From: Geitlerinema sp. PCC 7407
GTDB lineage: Bacteria > Cyanobacteriota > Cyanobacteriia > PCC-7407
Assembly: GCF_000317045.1 (NCBI RefSeq)
Contig: NC_019703.1
Location: 3,150,501 to 3,214,500, forward strand
Direction of reading: 5' to 3'
DNA length: 64,000 nt
Positions within the stretch are counted from its first letter, which is position 1. Every line of letters begins with the position of its first letter. A program made the position numbers and the translations under genes. The notes below the pieces were generated by a model. That model saw nothing but the letters and a program-made list of their open reading frames with translations. It did not search any database and was not told where the DNA came from. Positions 54,685 to 62,748 of this stretch are shown here, piece after piece.

Positions 54685-55775
54685 CCTGAGGGCGGCAATG
54701 CAGGCCCCGGCACACCCAGGGGCTCGGCGCTATCGAGGATGGACGTCACGGCGTTGACAACAATCTGGGCCGTCCCAATGAAAAAATCCCGATCGAGGGT
54801 CTCAGGGCGATCGCTCCTCGTGTGGTAGTGGGGGTTGCGCAGATTGGCCGTGTCCGTCACCAAAACCGCTCCGAGCCCCCGATACCAAAAGGGCGCGTGG
54901 TCGCTGCGCATGGTGTCGGGGGTGAGCAGCCCTTTGAAGGGTACGGGCAAAGTGAACACGCCGGGGGAGTCGCTCTGGCGGGCCTCCTGAAACGCGGTCA
55001 GCAGGCCGGGATGCTCGATGTCGCCCACCACGGCCACAAAGTCGCCGGTGTTGCTGGGCGGCTGGATGGGCAGGTTCTCGGGATAGGTTTGGCAGTCGGG
55101 CTCGCGGCAGGCGTAGCCGACCATGTCGAGGACCACCGCTCCGGCCAAGTCGGCGATCAGCCCATCTTCAGCGGCCATGGCCAAACTGCCCCGCAAGCCC
55201 GCTTCTTCGAGGTCAAAAAAGGCCAGCTTGAGCCCCCGAACCGTGGGGCGATCGCCCAGCAGGCGGGCCGCTTCTAGCAAGACCGCCAGCCCGGTGGCGT
55301 TGTCGTCGGAGCCTGGAGAGTCCGCCACGGTGTCATAGTGGGCCCCCAGCAGCAGGGTGTCAGCGGTGGGCGCGGCCCCCGGGCGCTCCGCCAGCAGATT
55401 CACCCCGGCCCCGTCGTCAAAGGGCTGGGGCGTGACGGTCCAGCCTGCGGCCTGGAGCTGCTGGGTGATGTAGGCTTGGGCGCGATCGCGATCGGCCACC
55501 GAAAAGCGCTCAAAGCTCAGGGCTTCGAGGTCTTGCCAGAGGCGATCGCCCACGACTTGGGGTATTGGTGTTGGGGTTGGTTCAGCAGCAGGGACGGGGG
55601 CGATCGCGGGCGATCGCGGCGTCGGTGACGGGGCCTCCGTGGGCAAGGGCCGCGGCGCTAGCCCATCGCCCAAGCGCAACAAATCTCGAGGCTGGCAGGC
55701 CACCACGACCCCCACCGTCAGCAGCATTAGCAGCAGCGCACGAATCCACACACCCATCACTCTGGTCGGCAGCAT
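54681..55775 (-). CDS. M28-family zinc peptidase, lipoprotein
   Basis: 364 residues from the ATG at 55775 (or 358 from 55757). The signal segment WIRALLLMLLTVGVVVAC ends in a lipobox-like VVAC. A Pro/Thr-rich linker (~30-70) precedes the M28 domain with zinc ligands in LLGAHYDTV, GSDDNATGLAVLLEAAR, AFFDLEEAGLRGS, VVLDMVGYACREPDC and a late NPHYHTRSD. Predicted aminopeptidase or glutaminyl-cyclase-like enzyme on the outer face of the plasma membrane. The frame extends upstream of 55775 with low-complexity sequence. Confidence 0.88.
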   Translation of the reverse strand: MLPTRVMGVWIRALLLMLLTVGVVVACQPRDLLRLGDGLAPRPLPTEAPSPTPRSPAIAPVPAAEPTPTPIPQVVGDRLWQDLEALSFERFSVADRDRAQAYITQQLQAAGWTVTPQPFDDGAGVNLLAERPGAAPTADTLLLGAHYDTVADSPGSDDNATGLAVLLEAARLLGDRPTVRGLKLAFFDLEEAGLRGSLAMAAEDGLIADLAGAVVLDMVGYACREPDCQTYPENLPIQPPSNTGDFVAVVGDIEHPGLLTAFQEARQSDSPGVFTLPVPFKGLLTPDTMRSDHAPFWYRGLGAVLVTDTANLRNPHYHTRSDRPETLDRDFFIGTAQIVVNAVTSILDSAEPLGVPGPALPPSG

Positions 55776-55900
55776 GGTTTCCACTCTAGCGTCTGCCCTC
55801 CGTTGACGACGGCGATCGCCAGAAGCTCCCGCACTTCCCGTCAAAGGAGCGGCAGAGCGTAGGCTAGGATATTGCTGAAATTTGAAGCCCACAGACGTTT

Positions 55901-56962
55901 ATGACCAGCCCTTTGATTCCCGTTATCCTGGCCGGTGGTAAGGGGGAGCGGTTTTGGCCCCTGAGCCGCCGCGATCGCCCCAAGCAGTTTCTCAGCCTCG
56001 ACGGCAGCGGCACCAGCCTCTTGCAGGCCACCGCCCAGCGCCTCTTGGCCACCGCGAATGGCTGGGATAACTTGTGGGTGATCACCGCCTCCCATTTGGA
56101 AAGCGGGATTCAAACCCAGCTGCCAGAGCTGCCCCCAGCTAACCTACTCGTGGAGCCCGAGGGCCGCGACACCGCCCCCGCCGTCGCCTGGACCACCCTA
56201 GAGGTCGCCAAGCGCTACGGCGAAGACGCCATTGTCGGCTTCTTTCCGGCGGACCACTGGATCAGTGATGAAGCAACGTTTCAGCGCACCCTGGCCGCCG
56301 CCGCCGAGCTGGCCCAGCACCAAGACGCCATCGTGACCCTGGGCGTCCAGCCCGCCTACGCGGCCACGGGCTACGGCTACATCGAAGCGGGCGAAGCCGC
56401 AGGCACCTACCAAGATCTGCCGGCCTACCGCGTGAGCCGCTTCACCGAGAAGCCCGACGTGGCCACCGCTGAGCAATTTTTGGCCAGCGGCCGCTTTAGC
56501 TGGAACAGCGGCATTTTCATTTTCCGGGCGGGCGTGGCGCTGCGAGAGCTGCGCGCCCACGCCCCGCAGATCCTCGAGCCCCTGGCCGCGGCCGGTGCCC
56601 AGGCCTACAGCAACGTGCCCAAGACCAGCATCGACTACGCCTTGATGGAGAAGACGGGTCAGGCCTACGTGCTGCCGGTGGCGTTTGGCTGGGATGACCT
56701 AGGAGACTGGAACGCCCTGGAGCGGCTGGTTCAGGCCGACCAGCCCAATGTGGAGCTGGCCGCTCACATCGGCATGGATACCGAGGGCACCATTCTATAT
56801 TCCGAAAACCCAGAAGATTTAATTGTCACCATTGGCCTGGAAGACACGGTGGTGGTGCGCGATGGCAATGTGACGCTGATCGTGCGCAAGGACCGCACCC
56901 AGGACATCAAAAAGGTGCTCAAGGAAATCCAGGCAGATCCGCGATTCCGCGATCGCCTCTAG
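55901..56962 (+). CDS. manC: Mannose-1-phosphate guanylyltransferase
   Basis: 353 residues. Makes GDP-mannose from mannose-1-P and GTP for polysaccharides and glycans. The pyrophosphorylase signature VILAGGKGERFWPLSRRDRPKQF starts at residue 8; others are VEPEGRDTAPAVAW, FFPADHWI, FTEKPDVATA and SIDYALMEK with FGWDDLGDW. This is the short single-domain type without the isomerase domain. The mannosidase at 41 kb is the only other mannose-related gene here. Confidence 0.93.
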   Translation: MTSPLIPVILAGGKGERFWPLSRRDRPKQFLSLDGSGTSLLQATAQRLLATANGWDNLWVITASHLESGIQTQLPELPPANLLVEPEGRDTAPAVAWTTLEVAKRYGEDAIVGFFPADHWISDEATFQRTLAAAAELAQHQDAIVTLGVQPAYAATGYGYIEAGEAAGTYQDLPAYRVSRFTEKPDVATAEQFLASGRFSWNSGIFIFRAGVALRELRAHAPQILEPLAAAGAQAYSNVPKTSIDYALMEKTGQAYVLPVAFGWDDLGDWNALERLVQADQPNVELAAHIGMDTEGTILYSENPEDLIVTIGLEDTVVVRDGNVTLIVRKDRTQDIKKVLKEIQADPRFRDRL

Positions 56963-57160
56963 GCCGCTCCTGAGAATGCTCCAGCCCAGCACCTACCCCC
57001 AGCTCAGTGGCTTCTAGGGTGAATGCTGGGCAGCGCAGTCTAATTCGGCCGTTTTCGGGAGAAGGTTCTATCTGGCGCAGGTGGGCGATCGCCGTGAAAG
57101 TTGCTCTACTAAAGCAAGAGAGCCTTTTAGCTTTCCCTTTCATCCCCGGAGGCCCCCGCC

Positions 57161-58813
57161 GTGTTTGCCCGCATTACCCAAACCAGCTCCCGTCAGCGTG
57201 ACATCGCCGAAGTCGTCCTGCGCAACGGCTGGGACTACATGCGGCGCCTCCTCACCGGCGGTAAAGCCAACGAGCCAGACCTGCCCACTCCGGCCGTCTT
57301 GCGCAATATCTTGACCGAGCTCGGCCCCGTCTACGTCAAGCTGGGCCAGCTCCTGAGCACCCGCCCCGACATTCTCTCGGCGGACTACATCGACGCCCTG
57401 AGCGATCTCCAGGCCAATGTCCCGCCGGTCGCCTGGAGCGAGGTCGAAGGGGTCCTGCGGCAGCAGCTCGGTCAGCCCATCAACAGCGTCTTTGCCCAGG
57501 TTGACCCCCAGCCAGTGGCCGCAGGCTCGATCGCCCAAACCCACCAAGCCATCCTGGCGGACGGCCGCACCGTCGCCCTCAAGATCCAGCGTCCCGGCAT
57601 CGATGAGGTCATCGAGCAAGACATCTCCCTGATCAAAGGACTCGCGGAGCTGGTCGCCCTGACAGACTTTGGCAAAGACTACGACCTGGTGGCGCTGGCA
57701 GAGGAGTTTACCGACGCGCTGCGGGCCGAGCTGGACTTCACCAGTGAGGCAGCCTACACCGACCAGCTGCGCCGCAATCTCTCCCAGTCAAAATGGTTCG
57801 ATCCCGATCGCCTGGTCGTCCCCAAAATCAACTGGGAGCTGACCAGCGAAAAACTGCTGGTGATGGAGTGGCTGGACGGCGAAGCCCTGCTCAAAGCCAC
57901 GCTGCAAACCGCCAAAAACAACGGCGACAGCCAAATTGAGCGGCAAGCGGTGACCACGATTCTCTTTCGGGCCTTTTTTCAGCAGATCTTCATTGACGGC
58001 TTTTTTCACGCCGACCCCCATCCCGGCAACGTGTTTTACCTCAAGGATGGCCGGCTCGCGCTCCTCGACTGCGGCATGATGGGCCGCCTCGATCCGCGAA
58101 CCCAGCGCCTCCTGACAGAAATGGTGCTGGCTATTGTCGACCTGGACGCCCAGCGGTGCTGTCAGCTCACCCTAGAAATGTCGGAGTCAAGCCAGATCGT
58201 CAGTCCGGCGCGCCTGGAGAGCGACTATACGCGCCTGCTACGCAAGTACTACAACCTCAGCTTGTCCCAGCTCAACTTCAGCCACGTATTTTATGAAGTG
58301 CTGGAGGTGGCGCGGGAGAACCGCGTGAAGCTGCCGGGAAATCTGGGGCTCTATGCGAAGTGTCTGGCCAATCTGGAGGGCGTCGCGCGCCAGTTCAATC
58401 CGGAGGTGAATCTCCTGGACGAAATCCGGCCGCTGATGACGGATCTTTTTCAGCGACAGCTTGTGGGGGACAACCCGACCCAGACCCTGCTGCGGACGGC
58501 CCTGGATGTGAAGAGTCTGTCGCTGCAAACGCCGCGCAAGCTGGAGATGCTGCTCGATCGCATGACCTCGGAAACCCTCCGCTGGAATCTCACGCTCCGA
58601 GATATCGACGGTCTCCGCCGCAGCCTAGATGACTCTGCGAATCGTCTCTCGTTCAGCATTTTGGTGGGGTCTCTGGTGATCGGTGCAGCCACGATCGCCA
58701 GCAAGGACCAAACCAGCCAGCTCTATCTCGTCAGCACGATTCTCTTTAGCGTTGCCAGTCTCCTCGGCCTCTGGCTGATCATCAGCATCCTGCGATCGGG
58801 CCGCCTGCGCTAG
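57161..58813 (+). CDS. AarF/UbiB (ABC1) family atypical kinase
   Basis: 550 residues from a GTG at 57161 supported by GGAGG 8 nt upstream. ABC1 motifs: GPVYVKLGQLLSTRPDIL (KxGQ), QRPGIDEVIEQD, TDALRAELDFTSEA, HADPHPGNVFY and LLDCGMMGRL. Two C-terminal membrane segments (LSFSILVGSLVIGAATIAS; STILFSVASLLGLWLIISIL) anchor it. Family members support quinone synthesis; in cyanobacteria and plastids they act in plastoquinone/tocopherol or stress metabolism. Confidence 0.93.
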   Translation: MFARITQTSSRQRDIAEVVLRNGWDYMRRLLTGGKANEPDLPTPAVLRNILTELGPVYVKLGQLLSTRPDILSADYIDALSDLQANVPPVAWSEVEGVLRQQLGQPINSVFAQVDPQPVAAGSIAQTHQAILADGRTVALKIQRPGIDEVIEQDISLIKGLAELVALTDFGKDYDLVALAEEFTDALRAELDFTSEAAYTDQLRRNLSQSKWFDPDRLVVPKINWELTSEKLLVMEWLDGEALLKATLQTAKNNGDSQIERQAVTTILFRAFFQQIFIDGFFHADPHPGNVFYLKDGRLALLDCGMMGRLDPRTQRLLTEMVLAIVDLDAQRCCQLTLEMSESSQIVSPARLESDYTRLLRKYYNLSLSQLNFSHVFYEVLEVARENRVKLPGNLGLYAKCLANLEGVARQFNPEVNLLDEIRPLMTDLFQRQLVGDNPTQTLLRTALDVKSLSLQTPRKLEMLLDRMTSETLRWNLTLRDIDGLRRSLDDSANRLSFSILVGSLVIGAATIASKDQTSQLYLVSTILFSVASLLGLWLIISILRSGRLR

Positions 58814-58892
58814 ACAGTGCCATTGATTAGCTCAAAAGTCGATTCATACAGCAAATCAAGCAAGCCACATCCCTTGTCTACAGAAGTTCAGC

Positions 58893-59534
58893 CTACAAAT
58901 TTTTTCCCACAAGCAGCCAGAACAGCCAAGCAAAATAGTGAACTACAACGATCGCCCAGAAAACACTTTGATAAGACTGTTTTCGGCTTTTGTGACGCAA
59001 GATTTTCTGAGCGAGGAATCCTCCTATCCATCCGCCTGCAAGTTCACAGATATGCAGCGTTTTTTCAGAAGTTCGCCAATCGTCTCGTTTGGCTCGAGAT
59101 TTATCGTCAGCATATAAAACATAGGTCGCCAAGCTCATGCCAGGATACAGGAGAACCGGAATGGCGTTTCCTGTTGTCCGTGCGTAGTAGGCGGCAGCAA
59201 GCACAGGAATCAAGGACAGCAAAACTGTCTGAAGAATTAGAGAGCCCAGCTTAAGGGCGTTAGAAGATCGTGCAGTATTTGTTGAAGAGGTCGAAGCAGT
59301 ATTTATTTTGCTTCTAGCTCCCAGAATGAATGCATTAGAAGCACGAATTTTTCCTTTTGAGTCAGCTACGCAGTAGTAGTAGATCGTGTCGTCTGTCCGC
59401 GGTCGACGAGTCGCATCTTTCAGCTCGGAAATATGCAGAAAGACTTCTTCGCCTCCGTCAGCGGGTCGAATAAAACCGAACCCACGGCCATCATTCCACT
59501 TTGTGAGCTTTCCGCTGCGCAGACCAGATTTCAT
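58893..59534 (-). CDS. Cold-shock domain-DUF1294 membrane protein
   Basis: 213 residues from the ATG at 59534. Residues ~5-70 are a cold-shock/OB domain (GKLTKWNDGRGFGFIRPADG, EEVFLHISEL) with RNP-like aromatic residues. After a Ser/Thr-rich linker, two to four membrane segments and the DUF1294 block YADDKSRAKRDDWRTSEKTLH, ELAGGWIGGFLAQKILRHKSRKQSYQ follow. This fusion is found in many bacteria; function unknown, perhaps nucleic-acid linked at the membrane. AT-rich. Last gene of the minus-strand island. Confidence 0.9.
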   Translation of the reverse strand: MKSGLRSGKLTKWNDGRGFGFIRPADGGEEVFLHISELKDATRRPRTDDTIYYYCVADSKGKIRASNAFILGARSKINTASTSSTNTARSSNALKLGSLILQTVLLSLIPVLAAAYYARTTGNAIPVLLYPGMSLATYVLYADDKSRAKRDDWRTSEKTLHICELAGGWIGGFLAQKILRHKSRKQSYQSVFWAIVVVHYFAWLFWLLVGKNL

Positions 59535-59607
59535 AGGTATTTCAGTGATGGATTTTCGCAAATCCAGGAAGCCAATTTTATCTATGATATTGCTGCGTTA
59601 GAGCTTT

Positions 59608-60300
59608 TCACCCTGTATAGGGCACAATGTGGCGACATTTAGGATAAGCCGTACACCCATAAAATTTTTTACCCACATTCGCACCGCTGCGGGCCGTTCG
59701 TAGGGTCAGCGGGCTGCCACATTTCGCACAGGTTGTTGTGCTGGAGAGACGTTCCTTGACTGAGTCAATATGTGCGTTTCGTGTTGCCCACGTCTTCGGA
59801 AGCGCGCCGCTGCGAAGGGCTTCAACCATACTGACAACTTCATCATCCGCAAAGAGTTGCTGATCAAAGCTCTTGATATAGGTTGCGTAGCCTTTATTCA
59901 TAACGTTGGCTGGCATTTCGGTTTTGAACTGACACTTTCCCCAGAACATAACGACGGAGTGAATTTTCGATTCTTCGATTTTGAGAAAATCGACGATCGC
60001 TTTTACATGTCTGTAGTTTTGGCGCAATGGGTTTTGCATCTGAAATTTGCGACCCGGCTTGGAAACGGTCCACTGGGCAGCTTTGGGGTTACCGAAGATC
60101 CAGCCTTCGATATTCTTGGATTCGACGACGAAGATTCCGTATTTTGAAACGATTACGTGATCGATCTGCGTCGTGCCATTGTTTGTTTGCAACGTCACAT
60201 TGTTGAGAGAAGTATAAACTTTACTGTCGAGAAAAGCCCATTGAGCGATCGCCCCTTTCGTTTCGCCAATCCAGCCTTTGATACTATTTCTTAGGGACAT
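59608..60300 (-). CDS. NERD-domain protein with C-terminal topoisomerase-type zinc ribbon
   Basis: 230 residues. Residues ~8-125 form a NERD (nuclease-related) domain with QIDHVIVSKYGIFVVESKN: Asp47, Glu60 and Lys62 fit a PD-(D/E)XK-type site. Residues 187-225 carry a zinc ribbon (Cys191, Cys194, Cys216, Cys222; TTTCAKCGSPL, FYGCTAYPKCRHI) like the C4 fingers of DNA topoisomerase I. A DNA-processing role is likely. It is 9 bp downstream of the phospholipase D-like gene, so the two form an operon. Confidence 0.88.
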   Translation of the reverse strand: MSLRNSIKGWIGETKGAIAQWAFLDSKVYTSLNNVTLQTNNGTTQIDHVIVSKYGIFVVESKNIEGWIFGNPKAAQWTVSKPGRKFQMQNPLRQNYRHVKAIVDFLKIEESKIHSVVMFWGKCQFKTEMPANVMNKGYATYIKSFDQQLFADDEVVSMVEALRSGALPKTWATRNAHIDSVKERLSSTTTCAKCGSPLTLRTARSGANVGKKFYGCTAYPKCRHIVPYTG

Positions 60301-60309
60301 TTTTTCATC

Positions 60310-61050
60310 CTAATTATCAGACTTTAGCTTGGGCTTCAAAGTCAGCACGTTATTTGGGAACTGAAGATTTTCAGGCCAGATAAAGTACGGACCAAACTTT
60401 GAACCCATGCGAAACTCACCACCAGCTTCCTTACCCGTAGCAGTTATAAAGTACTTGCCATTTCGGGTCTCCAAGAACCCAGCCTGCACAAGCTTCTCAG
60501 TCAGCTCGACAGTTTTCATTCCTAGTTTTTGAGCAAGCTTCGAGGTGCTCAGCTTACCGATGGTTTTTTCCTCAGCTTCAGGCTGGCCTTCAGGCTCACT
60601 CGATAGACGCTCCAGCGAGATTCGAACCTCTTCGCTAATACGAATAATGCGTTGTGCTTCCTCATAGGTATCTTTGTAGAGTTCTACATCGTCGGCGCGA
60701 CGGATGAGCACACCCATTTCGTTATTATTGACCTGACTAAATTCATAAAGATTAAGACTCGTAATAATGCACAGCTCTTCATTCATATAGCACTTGGCAT
60801 AAAGATTTTTGCAGAAGCTTGTGCGGATATAGGTCATTGCCTTGAGCCAGTCAATCTCTTCAGGCTGAAGCTCACTTTTGCCATAGACAATACGCACATC
60901 GATTTTCAGGCGGTTCTTGTCAGCGAGAAGCTCTTTAATGCGATCGTTGAGTTTCAAGAAGGGACTAATCAAGATAAGGCGGTCCTTCGCACCCTTTATC
61001 AGCTCTTCAAGGAAGTAGTTGGTAGCACTGGTATTCAGAAACTTTGGCAT
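60310..61050 (-). CDS. Phospholipase D-like protein with winged-helix tail
   Basis: 246 residues. The N-terminal ~150 residues match the PLD-like fold (ATNYFLEELIKGAKDRLILISPFL, KNLYAKCYMNEELCIITSLNLYEFSQ, NNEMGVLI). The usual HxK motif reads YAK: the His is Tyr, so the PLD active site looks degenerate. The C-terminal ~90 residues (LSTSKLAQKLGMKTVELTEKLVQAGFLE) look like a winged helix. The N-terminal domain may bind DNA or act with the NERD partner 9 bp downstream. Confidence 0.82.
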   Translation of the reverse strand: MPKFLNTSATNYFLEELIKGAKDRLILISPFLKLNDRIKELLADKNRLKIDVRIVYGKSELQPEEIDWLKAMTYIRTSFCKNLYAKCYMNEELCIITSLNLYEFSQVNNNEMGVLIRRADDVELYKDTYEEAQRIIRISEEVRISLERLSSEPEGQPEAEEKTIGKLSTSKLAQKLGMKTVELTEKLVQAGFLETRNGKYFITATGKEAGGEFRMGSKFGPYFIWPENLQFPNNVLTLKPKLKSDN

Positions 61051-61170
61051 CTTATAATCTCGACTTTAAAACGATAGAGCTATTGTGATCGCTAGCGCTC
61101 CTATTCAGTGATGACTAGTACTTTTGTCTTGTACACAAGCAGGTTCAGGTAATTCACTTCATCAGAGTTG

Positions 61171-62082
61171 TCAAGTATCAGTTTGGGCCTTGAAGCGAAT
61201 TAATCGTGACTTAAGTTCTTCAATACTTAGCGGTGAGGAAGAACGATGAATCATTGCGTGACAGTTGGGACAAACTGGGCGCAAATCTTTTATGGGATCA
61301 ACCTCATACTCTTCAGCTATTTCAAAAATAGGGCGTAAATGGTGAACATGGATAAAGCCTTCGCCTAGTTCACCAAAAGACTTGCCGAAGTTAAAGTCAC
61401 AAACTGAGCAACTCGTACCGTAACGATCAATACATTTTTGGCGTGCTTTTGAATTTCTCTCATAATACTTTGTCAGAACTTGACGTACTGATCCTTCTTG
61501 AAAAATCTCCTTTGAATTCACTTCATCAGAATAGTCATCATAAAAAATCTCGTCAAGAGACAATTTTCTAAAGCCCAAATCAATAACTAATTCATAAAGA
61601 AAAGGCTTATGAAAACGCTTATAAGGAGATTTGTCACAGCGTTCCATTTCATCTAAAACAGCTCGCTTCCAAGCAATTTTTTGCTTAATAGTTAATAGCC
61701 TCTCTGGAAAGCCCTCAAAAGCCAAAAAGTAAGGACATTTTTCTGCAACTTCTCCTGCATGAGGTTTCCACTGTCGCGATCTAAATTCTGGCATCTCAGA
61801 TCGAGATATTAATTCAGATAAACCTTCAAAGCCGTAGGGCAGAGTGAAGCCTACTAGCGGTCTGCCTTTACGAAAGGCAGAAAGAACATATCTCCCATTA
61901 ATGGTTACAGAGAATTTTTTAGCCGAATTTATAGACAACACAAATCGGGGATCATCATTCTCAAATCTTCCTATGTGAATTACCTCTTCTATCAAATCAA
62001 GATACTGCTCCATCCATTCTCGATTCGGGGCTTGCCTAATAACTTGTGTCAGATGTTTTTGAGTAGAATTATCTATATTCAT
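61171..62082 (-). CDS. HNH endonuclease (McrA-like)
   Basis: 303 residues from the ATG at 62082 (upstream frame extension is low-complexity and rejected). Residues ~215-285 hold an HNH domain: CSVCDFNFGKSFGELGEGFIHVHHLRPI and LRPVCPNCHAMIH, with two Cys pairs for zinc and the central HH. The N-terminal ~200 residues (LVGFTLPYGFEGLSELISRS) are a probable recognition domain. HNH proteins of this build act in methylated-DNA restriction or other defence. AT-rich; 120 bp upstream of the PLD-like gene. Confidence 0.88.
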   Translation of the reverse strand: MNIDNSTQKHLTQVIRQAPNREWMEQYLDLIEEVIHIGRFENDDPRFVLSINSAKKFSVTINGRYVLSAFRKGRPLVGFTLPYGFEGLSELISRSEMPEFRSRQWKPHAGEVAEKCPYFLAFEGFPERLLTIKQKIAWKRAVLDEMERCDKSPYKRFHKPFLYELVIDLGFRKLSLDEIFYDDYSDEVNSKEIFQEGSVRQVLTKYYERNSKARQKCIDRYGTSCSVCDFNFGKSFGELGEGFIHVHHLRPIFEIAEEYEVDPIKDLRPVCPNCHAMIHRSSSPLSIEELKSRLIRFKAQTDT

Positions 62083-62748
62083 AATTAAGCTTAAGCTACA
62101 GTATTTTGTCGTACAGACATAGATCTTGAGTTTTGTAGCCAAAACCCAAATACACATTTTGTTAGTGAATTTATCAATTTTCATGTTAAGCATTAGGTTT
62201 TTAGTTATTTTTATATATGATTCAGCTGGCTTATATAATAACAAGCAGGTCTATGACAAATTCTGACTTTTAAGGAAAAAAATAGAACGCGAGCGGGACC
62301 CAGACAAGATTTTTAAAAATTACACAACAAGCTAAGCGGTTAGTCTGGGGAATTAGATTGCCACCTCAGCTCTCAAGTACAAGATCAATCTTGTCCACAT
62401 GTACAGAGGCAAGCTATCCCAGCTCAAGATAGCTTGTTTGACCTAGGCGATCGCCCCTGTTGCGCGCTTGATCAGCAGCTAGGGGCCACATCAGGCCAGA
62501 GCAAGTCAAAAAACTTTATACTTTTTTGGATCAAAAATACTACCGATAGAGTTTTGCTTATAGCACGTCCAAAAAAGATTGATTTTTAATTATAGCTATT
62601 TGGATTTATGCTTTTGATAGAGCGGACTTGATCCAAGTCCTCATTCTTCATAGTTGTTTGACTGCTTTTAGGCAGCTCTTTCATTTTCGGAGAGAGCCGC
62701 CTTCGTTGCACTCACCGATTTTTGCTCGAAGTCCTACAGGTAAACTGG
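62083..62748. other. Spacer between HNH gene and ndhF, with hairpins and the ndhF leader
   Basis: About 665 bp, no gene supported. Two adjacent hairpins: ACAAGAT-CA-ATCTTGT (62379-62394) and the 9-bp CAAGCTATC (62410-62418) / GATAGCTTG (62428-62436) followed by TTTG, a possible plus-strand terminator of a short transcript. A further imperfect hairpin (62671-62679 / 62693-62701) lies in the ndhF leader. Regulator sites (for example NdhR/CcmR) were looked for, none convincing. Confidence 0.4.

Noticed and set aside
60610-60640. GATTCGAACC-like string resembling a tRNA T-arm
   Set aside because: Lies inside the PLD-like coding sequence and no acceptor, D or anticodon arms can be built around it.
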